A stretch of DNA of 64,000 nt from Amyelois transitella. Its lineage: Eukaryota; Arthropoda; Insecta; Lepidoptera; Pyralidae. The stretch lies in NCBI RefSeq assembly GCF_032362555.1, contig NC_083531.1, positions 2,976,001 to 3,040,000 on the forward strand, read 5' to 3'. Positions 10,727 through 20,761 of the stretch are shown here, piece after piece (position 1 is the stretch's first letter; each line of letters starts with the position of its first letter). The position numbers were made by a program, and so were the translations under genes. Below the pieces are notes generated by a model. That model was not told where the DNA came from. It worked only from the letters and a program-made list of their open reading frames with translations, and did not search any database.

Positions 10727-11121
10727 CACCCCTTTCACACGGCAGTCCAGTTTTTTACAGGATCCCGTTTTCTACAGGATCCCGTTTGATGGCGAATGTG
10801 TTTATATGCTAGCGTTCACACGAGCATCCCGCATGCGGGATCCTGCAAAAAACCGATCCGGTCGAATTGTGCCATTCGGTTTTGTCACTAGAAACTGGAT
10901 CCGTAGTCCAGTAAAAAGCGGGATCCCGTTTAATCACACATATATTTCAATAGCAATCTTCACACGGCTTCCTGCATGCGGTTTTTTGCTGGACACTGTT
11001 TTTAGCGGGATAGTGGAGTGGTGGCAGCCCCCGCCCCGCGCCCGCCGCGTCACCCGCACATGTGTAGCGCTCGCGCATTGCTCTTTTGCGCGGCGCCGAG
11101 ATTGCTGTGTTTCGTCGAAAA
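10727..11121. repeat. Subterminal repeats at the left end of H6
   Basis: This 395-bp stretch has no gene. It carries repeated CAGGATCCCGTTT and CGGGATCCTGCA units in both orientations, and partial copies of the terminal CACACGGC motif at about 10,970. Similar units occur at the right end (20,620-20,758). They may be transposase or MADF binding sites and would cover the MADF promoter. Confidence 0.55.
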
Positions 11122-14100
11122 ATGTCGCAAACAAATATTGATCCCGAACTTCTTATTACACTAATTGAAATTAGGCCTATATTATGGGATAAAACGCTGG
11201 AAAATTATAAAGATAACAACTTGCGAACTGCAGCATGGCGCGAAGTTTGCATTGTTTTGAGAGAAGACTTTCAAGAACTTGAGGAAAAAGAAAGACAAAG
11301 CTATGGTAAGTTTTTATATTTATTTCGTTTATCCTTGTATTGCTTCGTCTTGCCAAGGTACAGCTCCCACTTCAGAAACAAAATAATTTGTGAACTCTGT
11401 TCGTATTGTGTTAGCACAGCGTCCACCTCGTGTATTTGGCTCATTACGTACGTTTTCCAAAGATATCGTTGAATCGTTGCTGTCAATGTTCGCATATGAA
11501 CTTTCATTATGCATGATATAGTTATGAAGCACGGCGCAAGTTTTAACTATCGAGATAGCTGTACTGGTGCTTACGTCCAATGGACGATGAAATATTCGCC
11601 ATTTATTTGCCAATATTCCAAACGCGCACTCCACATAACGTCTGGCTCTTGTTAATCGATAGTTAAATATCCTTTTATTTTTATCTAAATGAGTTCCTCC
11701 ATAGGGTCTCAACAGATTATAATGCAAACCAAATGCTTCATCACCCACTATCACAAATGGAACACGTGATTCCAAACCTGTAAAGAGAGGACGAGCTTCT
11801 GGTAAATCTAAACTGCCATCATTTAATCTTTTCCAGAAAGTAGATTCTTTGAATATAGAGGAGTCGCATTCTTTGCCATAAGAGCCTACGCTGATATAGG
11901 TGAATCTATAATTCGAATCCACTACCGCTAGCAATACAATGGAAAAAAAATTCTTGTAATTCATGTACATAGAACCGCTGTGACTTGGTTTCTTCATTCT
12001 TATGTGCTTCCCATCAACTGCACCAATGCAGTGAGGAAAGTTAGCTTTATTATAAAATGCGTCAGCAATTTGTTCCCACTCATATTTTGTGTCGGGCAAT
12101 TTCATAAACTCCTGATGCAAATTATTCCATATGACGTTTGTTACTTCTACTATAAGGGCGTGGACCCATGTCTACGGTGCGGCGCCGTTTGCCGTGCAAC
12201 GGTACGGCACCGCCGCCGGCAGATGGCGCGGCGCCGTGCCGCGCCACGGCGTCGTGTACCGGCACGTACACGCTCAGCACTTATACCAAAATTAGTTTTG
12301 GCTTGTTATGGACCGCAAAAGACGTATCCTGCTCCTGTTGCTGTTAAGACGTCGACGAATGAAGAAAAAACGAAATCAAAGAAAATATTGGGTAAATCCA
12401 TACCTTTCTATAATGAACCATGATGGAGATCATTTTAAGAGCTAGTTCAGACATGGCGGATTCCGCGCAGATGCAAATCGCGCGGTTCTAAACGCAAGTG
12501 TTCAGACAGGCGCGGATGTACATGCGGAGTGCCGTTATTCGCATAGGGTGACAGTCCAATCATGGAAGTCGAAGAAGCAATATGTGTGTACTTGTTGCTC
12601 CGTAAAAAAGAAAGAAAGAAGAAACGGCAGTATTGGGTGCATCCAATATTACGCGATCGGTTTACTCATGGTCAGTTTCAGACTTTATATCCAAAATTAA
12701 GAAGTTTTGAACCAAAATTCTTCAATTATTTGAGAATGTCGATAAATTCATTTGATGAATTATTAGAAATGATAAGTAAACAAATTGAATCTAATGATAC
12801 CCATATGAGGTCAAGCGTGTCCCCAGAAGAAAAACTCGTGATCACATTAAGGTAAGATATTTATTTTATACGTCAGAATATATATTTTGTACTATAGAAG
12901 ACTGTGAATCGTCAGTGCTATTGCATGATAAAGGCGATGGAGACTCTCCTGGTACTATTGTAGAATATCCAGTGAAATATCCTTGTGGGTTTGAATATTG
13001 TTGGTTTTGCCAAAATACTGCATTAGGCGTGTTTTGCTGGCTCGTGATATGAATAGGCGATGGTAATTTCTGCCCTTTCTGTATTACCTGGAGCAATTCA
13101 ATTTTAGTAGCCAATCGTTTATTTTCTGGAACTTTCTTTAACTCTTTATACAATGACATGCAAAAAAGTTTATCATCATCATCTTGCTTTGACATACTTT
13201 CTTGTATCTGTCTTTGTATTTTATCTCTTGATTCAATACTATTTTCTAATATGTCAGCCAATCGCTCTTCTGAAGTAATTTTAGTTTTCTTCCTTTTATT
13301 GGGTACCGGTTGTATTTCACGTGCATTTACAAAATTATCTAGCTTTTGGTCAATGTTCCGAATTTCTTCATTTTTGGCTTCATCTATGTTTGTGATAGTT
13401 TCTTTGTTTTCTATCGTCTTCTGAAGAAAAGAAAGCCGGTCGAAATACATGTATTTTGAACCTTTACATGCACCAGAACCAGAAGGAATTGATTTGCCTT
13501 TCTTGAATTCCTTATTATAAGCATCACGGATGTTCTTCCATTTTTTTTGTAATAATACACCTGGAACAGAAATCACTATCTTTAACAAATATAAATACAG
13601 TAGCGGTTAGGTAATTCAAGACACTCATTATGCTTTAACTAGCGGACCCGGCAGACTTTCAAAACGATACAGATTAATATTTTATTTTTCAGATATCTGG
13701 GTACTGGTTGTTCCTTTGGAGAACTACATTACAACTTTCGTCTTGGCAAATCTACAATCACAGGAATTGTCCGTGAAGTATGTGAAGCTCTGTGGGAAAA
13801 AGTCACAAAAAACGTCATGCCTGAATCCAGCGAAGATATATGGAAGAAAATAGCTAAAGATTTTGAAAAATATGCAAATTTTCCCAATTGCATAGGCGCC
13901 ATAGATGGCAAGCATATAAGGATTACAAAACCCAAAGATTCGGGTTCTTTGTATTATAATTACAAAACTTTTTTTTCCATAGTACTGTTGGCACTTTGTG
14001 ATAGTAACTATTGTTTTACTTTCATAGATATCGGATCTTACGGAAAAAGTAGTGATTCTGCAATTTTTAAAAATTCAGCATTTTATAAAAGGTTAATAGA

Positions 14101-17100
14101 AAAGTCATTACACATACCAAAACCTAAACCAATATCTGAAACAGATCCTAAACCATTGCCATACGTCATAGTTGGCGATGAAGCGTTTGGTTTATCCGAA
14201 AATGTAATGCGACCCTATGCAGGTAAAGGGCTATCATACGAAAAAAAAATATTTAATTACAGGTTATCAAGAGCTCGACGTTTTATTGAATGCACTTTTG
14301 GAATTCTGGCAAACAAGTGGCGCATTTTTCATAGGCCTATAAACGTGAATATAGACTTTGCCGAAGACATAATAAAGGCCTGTTGCGTGCTACACAATTT
14401 TGTTAGAACTAGAGATGGTATACAGTATGAAGATACTTTACATACTGCGCCAATGAGTAATCTTATTACATTACATGCAGGAAGGGGTACACCATCATCA
14501 TTAAACATTAGAGACAAATATGCTAATTACTTTGTGAATGAGGGTCGTGTAGAATGGCAAGACACGAAAATATGAAATTAAAATTGTTACAGTTCGCGCC
14601 AAATAACTAAACTCAAGATGGCGCGTCGCGTTGGTGGGTTGTACATATTACAGTTAATAGCTATACGTTACTGTGGCAACGTGATAGTTTTCCCGCGCTC
14701 GTTACGTACCGCCAAACAACGTTATACACATTTCAGTTATTTGGGGTGGACTGTCTATTACAAAACATGTAAACTACCCTGGTAAAATGTATAATTAAAT
14801 GTCTACTGACCAAAAAGAACCTTCTTTTCCAAAGAATCCTCATTTTCTCCAAAAATCTCCACCAGCTCCTGCCAAGCTCCGATCGTTTTGTTAGAATATT
14901 CTGCACATTGGATGTTCCACAAAGCAGGTCTTTTTTCCACCTCATCGATGAATAGCTCGGTGTCGAAGCGATCCATTGTCACCGTCCGATACGCGCGGCT
15001 TCCGCGGAGCAACTGAACGCCCTCTAGGTACGTCAAGTAAATAAAACCGAGCGGCGACCGCGCGAATTCATTTTCTAGCGGTTGAGTGGCGGGAGCCGCG
15101 CGGATTGTCAATCCGTGCGGACAGGTATGAACGATTTGTAAGGCGCTAATGTAATTAGGATCCGCGCGGTTCAACCGCGCTGTTTGAAACCGCGCGGAAT
15201 CCGCCGTGTCTGAACTAGCTCTAAGACGTCGACGAATGAAGAAAAAACGAAATCAAAGAAAATATTGGGTAAATCCATACCTTTCTATAATGAACCATGA
15301 TGGAGATCATTTTAAGAGGAAATATGAAGCGTTGAAAATATGTGGTGATGACAAATTTTACGAATATTTTAGAATGTCTATATCAAGTTTTGAAGAACTG
15401 CTAACCAAAATAGCGCCTCGTATACAGAAGAAATACTTGTTCAGGAAACCTGTTGGGCCCATGGAAATGCTAGGCTTAACTATAAGGTAAAAAAAAGAAA
15501 TTTATTTCAACTTATTTACATATTCTAATCATAGAAATATTTTCTTTGATGTATTCATACGTATGTATTAGCTAGGTCTGTGTTTTGTGTCAATCCGCCA
15601 AGCCTTTTAAAATTGCTAACTCGTCAAGTGGTCCTTTTTGCAGAATTTAAATAAAACAATCAAGTTCACGCATTTAAACAAATGTATATTTTTTACTTCT
15701 TTTCGCAACCATAATATTGTAATCTTTGTATCAATAACAATCAAACAAAAAAAAATCAACAAAGAAGAAAATCAATAAAAAAACCGTTTTCTTACAAAAT
15801 TATAATATAAATCAGTAATAATGTAATCTTTTTCGTATTTATTATGATTTAAGAAAAATCGTATTCGGATTCCAGTGTATCTGTGGTATTAGACATGATG
15901 TCTTCCAAAGTTGAGACTGGTGATGTTTCGCGACGATTTATACTAATTGGGTTTGATGAATTACAAGCTGTTTGATAGTTAGTTTCATAAGACATTGTAG
16001 CTTGTGGTTGTTGGGCAGTTTGGTTATAGTTAGCGTCGTAAGATGTTGCTGTCTGGTACCCGCTATATGACTGGAATGGTGATTGATGGAAATCTGTTAA
16101 AATCTTTAAAACCCCGCTTTGAAATAGCAAGGTCTGGTGGTCATTTAACTTGTTGAGAGACGGTAAAATGGCTTTAAAAAATGACAGGTGTCGATTTTCA
16201 GAAGCAGCTAAAGTTTCGACGATTTGCTTCTCAAATTCATCGCAACTTGGTTTTCGTTTTAGCGTAGTTTTTCTGTAGGGTTGATATCTTGACCTTGTGT
16301 TCGGAGTTTGAGATTCTTCTTCTATACTATCTTCAGTTAAATTTGGTGCATTTTTTTGTAAAAACATGAGTTGTCTATACAAATGATATTCTTTTATACG
16401 TTTAGCACCAGCTCCAGATTTCTTTGAAAGTTCTACCTTCTTTGTATATTTGAAAAAATTATCCTTAATGTTAGTCCATTTTTTTATGACGTCATTACCT
16501 GTAACAATCGTTATAAAAATAGAACTGATAATAAAATTGCTTTTATAATGGTCTGTAAAATTTTAAGAAATGTTTCTTTTGCAGATTTTTGGCAACAGGG
16601 AATTCATTCAGAGATATGGAATTCACAGATTATCGTGGAAAATCTACAATTGGAAAAATTGTACGAGATGTTTGTCGTGCTATATGGGACATTCTTTTAA
16701 GTGAAAGTATACCGAAAATATCCGAAGAGCGAATTGAAAAAATAGCTAAGGATTTTGACGTAAAAACAAATTTCCCGAATTGCATGGGGGCATTGGACGG
16801 GAAACACATCCGAATATGTAGTCCTGCCCACAGTGGGTCCCTTTTTTTTAACTATAAAAGTTTTAACTCTATAGTCTTGCTGGCACTGGTGGATTCTAAG
16901 TATAGATTTGTATATGTTGATATAGGATCGTATGGAAAGGAATGTGATTCCACCATTTTCCACAATTCAAAACTATACGAATTATTATTGCAAAATCGAC
17001 TTCCCATACCAGCGCCAAAGCCTTTACCGGGGCTCCAAAATTCAGTTCCCTATGTTTTTATCGCTGATGAAGGCCTACCGTTACTTAACAATCTAATTCG

Positions 17101-20100
17101 TCCATACCCAGGGAAGCATCTCAGAGAAGAACAAAGGGTTTTCAACTATCGTTTGAGTCGAGCAAGAAGATATGTCGAGTGTGCTTTTGGTATTTTCGCA
17201 AATAAATGGCGAGTATTTCATCGGCCCTTAAATGTTCAATATAATTTTGCGACCGACATTATCAAAGCATGTTGTGTTTTACACAATTTTGTTGTAAGTC
17301 GAGATGGAGTTAGAAAATCAGAGGAGTTATATATTGACGACTGTTTTTTGAACCTTCCACAAACAGCAGATGACGTTTCCTTAACAAATCCTGTCAATAT
17401 AAGAGACGAATTTTGTAAATACTTTAATAGTGATGTCGGTGCGCTTAGTTGGCAACTAAGCAAAATATAACTAAAGTTGGGTCACGGATCGAACCCACCA
17501 AATGTATTGAGTGTGTGTAAATGGCAAGTTCATAATAATACTAAGCATTAATGCATTGATTTCACTTTGATGTTTATTGTATTCACTTTATTAAGTTAAA
17601 AAGATAAATAAATAGGTAGGTATATACTCACCGAGTTTCGTTTTTTCTTTATTGTCCATGCTGTCGAATGATGGAAAAATATTTAGGCAGACATCTTTCC
17701 ACCCTTCTGTTTTTAAATTTTTATTCTTATAATCCTCCTTTGACTTGTCCCAGAGAACGGGACGTGCTTCCACTAGTGAAATCAAAAAGTCTAAATCTAA
17801 ATCGTCCGCCATTTTATGCAAAAAAAATTACCACGTGCGCACTATGCAACTGACAACACAATAATGAGCACGTCGGTACACGACGCCGTGGCGCGGCACG
17901 GCGCCGCGCCATCTGCCGGCGGCGGTGCCGTACCGTTGCACGGCAAACGGCGCCGCACCGTAGACATGGGTCCACGCCCTGAGGCCTATATTATGGGATA
18001 AAACGCTGGAAAATTATAAAGATAACAACTTGCGAACTGCAGCATGGCGCGAAGTTTGCATTGTTTTGAGAGAAGACTTTCAAGAACTTGAGGAAAAAGA
18101 AAGACAAAGCTATGGTAAGTTTTTATATTTATTTCGTTTATCCTTGTATTGCTTCGTCTTGCCAAGGTACAGCTCCCACTTCAGAAACAAAATAATTTGT
18201 GAACTCTGTTCGTATTGTGTTAGCACAGCGTCCACCTCGTGTATTTGGCTCATTACGTACGTTTTCCAAAGATATCGTTGAATCGTTGCTGTCAATGTTC
18301 GCATATGAACTTTCATTATGCATGATATAGTTATGAAGCACGGCGCAAGTTTTAACTATCGAGATAGCTGTACTGGTGCTTACGTCCAATGGACGATGAA
18401 ATATTCGCCATTTATTTGCCAATATTCCAAACGCGCACTCCACATAACGTCTGGCTCTTGTTAATCGATAGTTAAATATCCTTTTATTTTTATCTAAATG
18501 AGTTCCTCCATAGGGTCTCAACAGATTATAATGCAAACCAAATGCTTCATCACCCACTATCACAAATGGAACACGTGATTCCAAACCTGTAAAGAGAGGA
18601 CGAGCTTCTGGTAAATCTAAACTGCCATCATTTAATCTTTTCCAGAAAGTAGATTCTTTGAATATAGAGGAGTCGCATTCTTTGCCATAAGAGCCTACGC
18701 TGATATAGGTGAATCTATAATTCGAATCCACTACCGCTAGCAATACAATGGAAAAAAAATTCTTGTAATTCATGTACATAGAACCGCTGTGACTTGGTTT
18801 CTTCATTCTTATGTGCTTCCCATCAACTGCACCAATGCAGTGAGGAAAGTTAGCTTTATTATAAAATGCGTCAGCAATTTGTTCCCACTCATATTTTGTG
18901 TCGGGCAATTTCATAAACTCCTGATGCAAATTATTCCATATGACGTTTGTTACTTCTACTATTATTGAGTTGATTGTTGAGACTCCCACTCGATATGCGT
19001 AATGCAAATCCATGTACGAACACCCAGATGCCAAGTACCTGCAAATTAAAAACATATATAGTGTTATTATAATAAAGTTAAACACATATTTAAAAAAATC
19101 ACTATGTACGTTTTTTAAACATTGTGTTAAAAACGTCAGTTAAACTTTTTTGTAATAACCCTGTAATATTTTTTAACATTACGTACAACTAAATTTCCAG
19201 CAGAGGTATTCTGTTATTTTTTGGGATCGAACTCGCTTCGAATAGATAATGCTATTGGTCGAGCGAGAGAACTTTATTTATTTTTAAATACAAAATACAA
19301 ATTTTCAACCAATATCGTTAGTTATTTGCATATATTTATAATTTATTATTATATATTAAAATGTTAATAATTATGAGATATTTTAATATATCACAATAAA
19401 ATATAAATGTATTATTGAAATTTGAAAAAATAGCAGAATACCTAATACTGGAGCTGTTGAAGGTTCTTTCTCCGCCCTTATTTATAATTTATGTTTTCTT
19501 TTTCAGCTAAAATGGTCGTTAAAAAATGGAATCAGATAAGAGACAGCTGGAAGAGGAGTTTAAATGCGAAAAAGAAAATAAATAAATCTGGATCTGCTGC
19601 AGTTAATACCAAAAAATACTGTTATCACGACCAGTTGTTGTTTTTAAAAAAAAATATGGATCCGGCTGAAACACAAGACAGTGGCGGTAACAAAGCTGCA
19701 GATATTGAAGAGGGTGATACGGAAAATCCTATCCAAAATGAAGAAAGTGAAAATGAACCTATTATCGGAAGTCCAGGACAAGAAAATCCTGCAGGTGGTG
19801 CTAAACGACTTAAGAGAAGTGTACTACCAAGGCAGAGACTTTCTGTAATGGATCAAAAAATGGCGAGTTTCATTGATCACCAGATGAAAAGTCAGCCGAA
19901 TACGCAGAATGAAGATCGTAACTTGTCATTTTTTAAAAGTTTACTTCCTACACTAGCTTCACTCAACGATGATCAAATATTACAATTTCAAGCAGGTGTT
20001 ATAAGTTTGTTGCAAAATATAAAAAGCCGCAATTTTAACCAATGGTCCTCTCAACAACCATCTACTTTTAACAACTCTTATCAATCAGCAGGTTATTTCA

Positions 20101-20186
20101 CACCGCATTACAGCGTTCAGTCATCGCCATCTGCACAATCAGTTGAATCGCAGAGCTCTGATTTTCCGGATTTCACTAATATTTAA
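11122..20186 (+). CDS. H6 MADF-like protein (exons 11122-11305, 19507-20186)
   Basis: Exon 1 (MSQTNIDPELLITLIEIRPI) has the MADF core LWDKTLENYKDNNLRTAAWREVC and ends CTATG|gtaagt. Exon 2 (acceptor tttcag) continues AKMVVKKWNQIRDSWKR, the SGSAAVNTKKY box, DRNLSFFKSLLPTLASL and a S/Q/Y-rich tail ending DFPDFTNI. The frames join in phase. H7, H8 and the duplication now make the intron about 8.2 kb, instead of about 1.4 kb before. A second, incomplete copy of exon 1 lies at 17,980-18,115. Whether splicing still joins the real exons is unknown. Confidence 0.8.
11171..12155. repeat. Flanking direct duplication of H7, copy 1 (985 bp)
   Basis: This segment of H6 is repeated at 17,980-18,964 with the same length and, as far as I can read, no internal difference. 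It starts at TTA (11,171-11,173) and ends at TAA immediately before H7. It covers most of MADF exon 1 and most of transposase exon 2. Confidence 0.9.
11329..12155 (-). pseudogene. H6 transposase exon 2, truncated duplicate
   Basis: The minus strand reads from HQEFMKLPDTKYEWEQIADA through GAVDGKHIRM, VIVGDEAF and RRYVECAFG to AVPWQDEAIQG. It matches residue for residue the intact exon at 18,138-19,038, but lacks its first part because H7 begins at 12,156. It is the left copy of the duplicated segment and has no exon 1 of its own next to it. Confidence 0.9.
12308..17470 (+). CDS. H7 transposase, exon 1 interrupted and partly duplicated by H8; exon 2 16585-17470
   Basis: Exon 1 starts MDRKRRILLLLLLRRRRMKKK at 12,308 and is interrupted by H8 at 12,439. 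The stretch from the RRRRMKKKRNQRKYWVNPYL region is repeated after H8 (15,222-15,315) and runs on to MLGLTIR and a GT donor at 15,487. Thus the right copy is open from Met 15,236, or from further up through the H8 end (in-frame codons SELAL). Exon 2 (RFLATGNSFRDMEFTDYRGK) has GALDGKH, VFIADEGLP and RRYVECAFG, and ends SWQLSKI. Note IADEG in place of the usual VGDEA; the Asp is kept. Confidence 0.8.
12345..12438. repeat. Flanking direct duplication of H8, copy 1 (94 bp)
   Basis: It is identical over 94 bp to 15,222-15,315. It begins and ends with TAA (12,345-12,347 and 12,436-12,438). It is coding sequence of H7 exon 1. Confidence 0.95.
12562..14575 (+). CDS. H8 transposase (two exons: 12562-12851, 13693-14575)
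   Basis: About 391 residues. Exon 1 MEVEEAICVYLLLRKKERKK contains the basic patch and YLRMSINSFDELLEM, and ends LVITLR at AG|gtaaga. Exon 2 opens RYLGTGCSFGELHYNFRLGK. The catalytic residues lie in GAIDGKH, VIVGDEAF and RRFIECTFG. It ends RVEWQDTKI. No break is seen. The intron carries MADF exon 2 in antisense. Confidence 0.93.
12866..14976 (-). CDS. H8 MADF-like protein (exons 14811-14976, 12866-13560)
   Basis: Exon 1 MDRFDTELFIDEVEKRPALW carries the MADF core (NIQCAEYSNKTIGAWQELVE). Exon 2 starts GVLLQKKWKNIRDAYNKEFK with the SGSGACKGSKYMYFDRLSFL box, a charged middle part (NKRKKTKITSEERLADILEN), DDDKLFCMSLYKELKKV and a S/N-rich tail ending SIVQNIYSDV. The donor is gtcagt, less canonical than elsewhere. 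The frame is open. Confidence 0.83.
14590..14750. other. Non-coding spacer in H8, possible small MITE
   Basis: Between the two genes of H8, CCAAATAACTAAA (about 14,600) and the inverted TTTCAGTTATTTGG (about 14,735) bracket about 140 bp. This may be a small MITE; the arms are short and no target duplication is clear. Confidence 0.3.
15222..15315. repeat. Flanking direct duplication of H8, copy 2 (94 bp)
   Basis: Second copy of the 94-bp H7 segment, starting with TAA right after H8 and ending with TAA at 15,313-15,315, where the H7 exon continues undisturbed. Confidence 0.95.
15487..15848. other. H7 transposase intron / MADF 3' spacer
   Basis: About 360 bp of AT-rich sequence between the exon 1 donor and the end of the antisense MADF exon. 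It has poly-A tracts but no gene or clear repeat. Confidence 0.4.
15849..17812 (-). CDS. H7 MADF-like protein (exons 17632-17812, 15849-16498)
   Basis: Exon 1 MADDLDLDFLISLVEARPVL has LWDKSKEDYKNKNLKTEGWKDVC. Exon 2 (acceptor ttacag) reads GNDVIKKWTNIKDNFFKYTK, then the SGAGAKRIKEYHLYRQLMFL box, ENRHLSFFKAILPSLNKL, a Y/Q/T-rich tail and ESEYDFS. It resembles the H3 MADF protein closely in layout and tail. The frame is open. Confidence 0.85.
17980..18964. repeat. Flanking direct duplication of H7, copy 2 (985 bp)
   Basis: Second copy of the H6 segment, from TGA (TTA in copy 1) at 17,980 to TTA at 18,962-18,964, after which the H6 transposase exon continues. It includes 17,983-18,115, a copy of MADF exon 1 that lacks the start codon. 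Confidence 0.9.
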
Positions 20187-20566
20187 TTAATATTAACGAT
20201 CATCTTGTGAAAATATCATACATACATAACTTATTGTGTTTGGTAATAAATATTAAACTTTAAATATGTATTTCATTCTTACCTTAAACATATTGCTAAC
20301 TTTTCTTCAGGTGTGATGCTTTTTCTCATATTTGTATCATGTTTTTTTAAATCTACATTCACCCTTTTTAAAAGATCGTCAAATGTGGTCATACTCATTC
20401 TAAAATAATTGAAAAATTTTGACTCATCTCTTCTCAAATCGCTCATAAGATTCCGAAAAATACCCAAATTCGAGCGTTGTGTCAGAATAGGATGAACCCA
20501 GAATCTTCTATTTCGCTGCCGACGCCGATAATACCAATAGAAAATTAGGAAAGTATTTACGTCCAT
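18138..20566 (-). CDS. H6 transposase (two exons: 20283-20566, 18138-19038)
   Basis: Exon 1 starts MDVNTFLIFYWYYRRRQRNR, has the YFRMSMTTFDDLL region and ends ICLR at AG|gtaaga. Exon 2 reads RYLASGCSYMDLHYAYRVGV, with GAVDGKHIRM, VIVGDEAF and RRYVECAFG, ending PWQDEAIQG. About 393 residues without a break. Although H7 entered this exon, the duplicated segment leaves this full copy intact and still next to exon 1 and the right end of H6. Confidence 0.92.
19039..19506. other. H6 intronic spacer
   Basis: AT-rich spacer between transposase exon 2 and the acceptor of MADF exon 2. I see nothing beyond the splice sites. Confidence 0.4.
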
Positions 20567-20761
20567 TTCACCTGATAACCGGCGTAGGAATGGTAAAAAA
20601 ACAGGATGCAACCGTGTTCATACGGCAGTCTAGTTTTGCGGAACCAGCTTTTTACTGAATCCTGCAAAACTGAACTGCCATGTGAACACAGCGTCCAGTT
20701 TAGCAGGATACCGTAAAAAGCCGATCCTGCAAAACTGGACTGCCGTGTGAAAGGGGTGTTA

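Larger units (their letters stand above)
12439..15221 (+). mobile_element. H8: complete PIF/Harbinger transposon
   Basis: The terminal inverted repeat is GAGCTAGTTCAGACAYGGCG, continuing GATTCCGCGC. TAA flanks both ends, but the left TAA is the end and the right TAA the start of a 94-bp segment of H7, which is therefore present on both sides. Both H8 genes are open. It is the innermost and so the youngest element of the H6-H7-H8 chain. Confidence 0.93.
12156..17979 (+). mobile_element. H7: PIF/Harbinger transposon hosting H8
   Basis: The terminal inverted repeats start GGGCGTGGACCCATGTCTAC and are unusually long, about 108 bp, and nearly identical. They are GC-rich with GGCGCCG units. The trinucleotide outside is TAA on the left (12,153-12,155) and TGA on the right (17,980-17,982); both corresponding sites in the unbroken copies read TTA. 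Direct copies of 985 bp of H6 flank the element. It carries a transposase and an antisense MADF gene, and H8 lies in exon 1. Confidence 0.88.
10727..20758 (-). mobile_element. H6: PIF/Harbinger transposon hosting H7 and H8
   Basis: Its ends are CACCCCTTTCACACGGCAGT on both sides (left 10,727, right 20,758 read inward). The flanking trinucleotide is TAA on the left (10,724-10,726) and TTA on the right (20,759-20,761), that is, inverted rather than direct. Left flank is H4 exon 1, right flank is the MADF gene of H9. The element carries a minus-strand transposase and a plus-strand MADF gene. H7 is inserted at transposase exon 2 together with a 985-bp direct duplication. Confidence 0.85.

Noticed and set aside
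11329-12155. A second independent Harbinger transposase
   Set aside because: It matches the H6 exon 2 copy exactly and lacks an exon 1; it is part of the flanking duplication.
13800-13935. Minus-strand frames over the H8 catalytic exon
   Set aside because: Mirror readings of conserved transposase codons; similar shadows occur over H3, H7, H9 and the Copia element.
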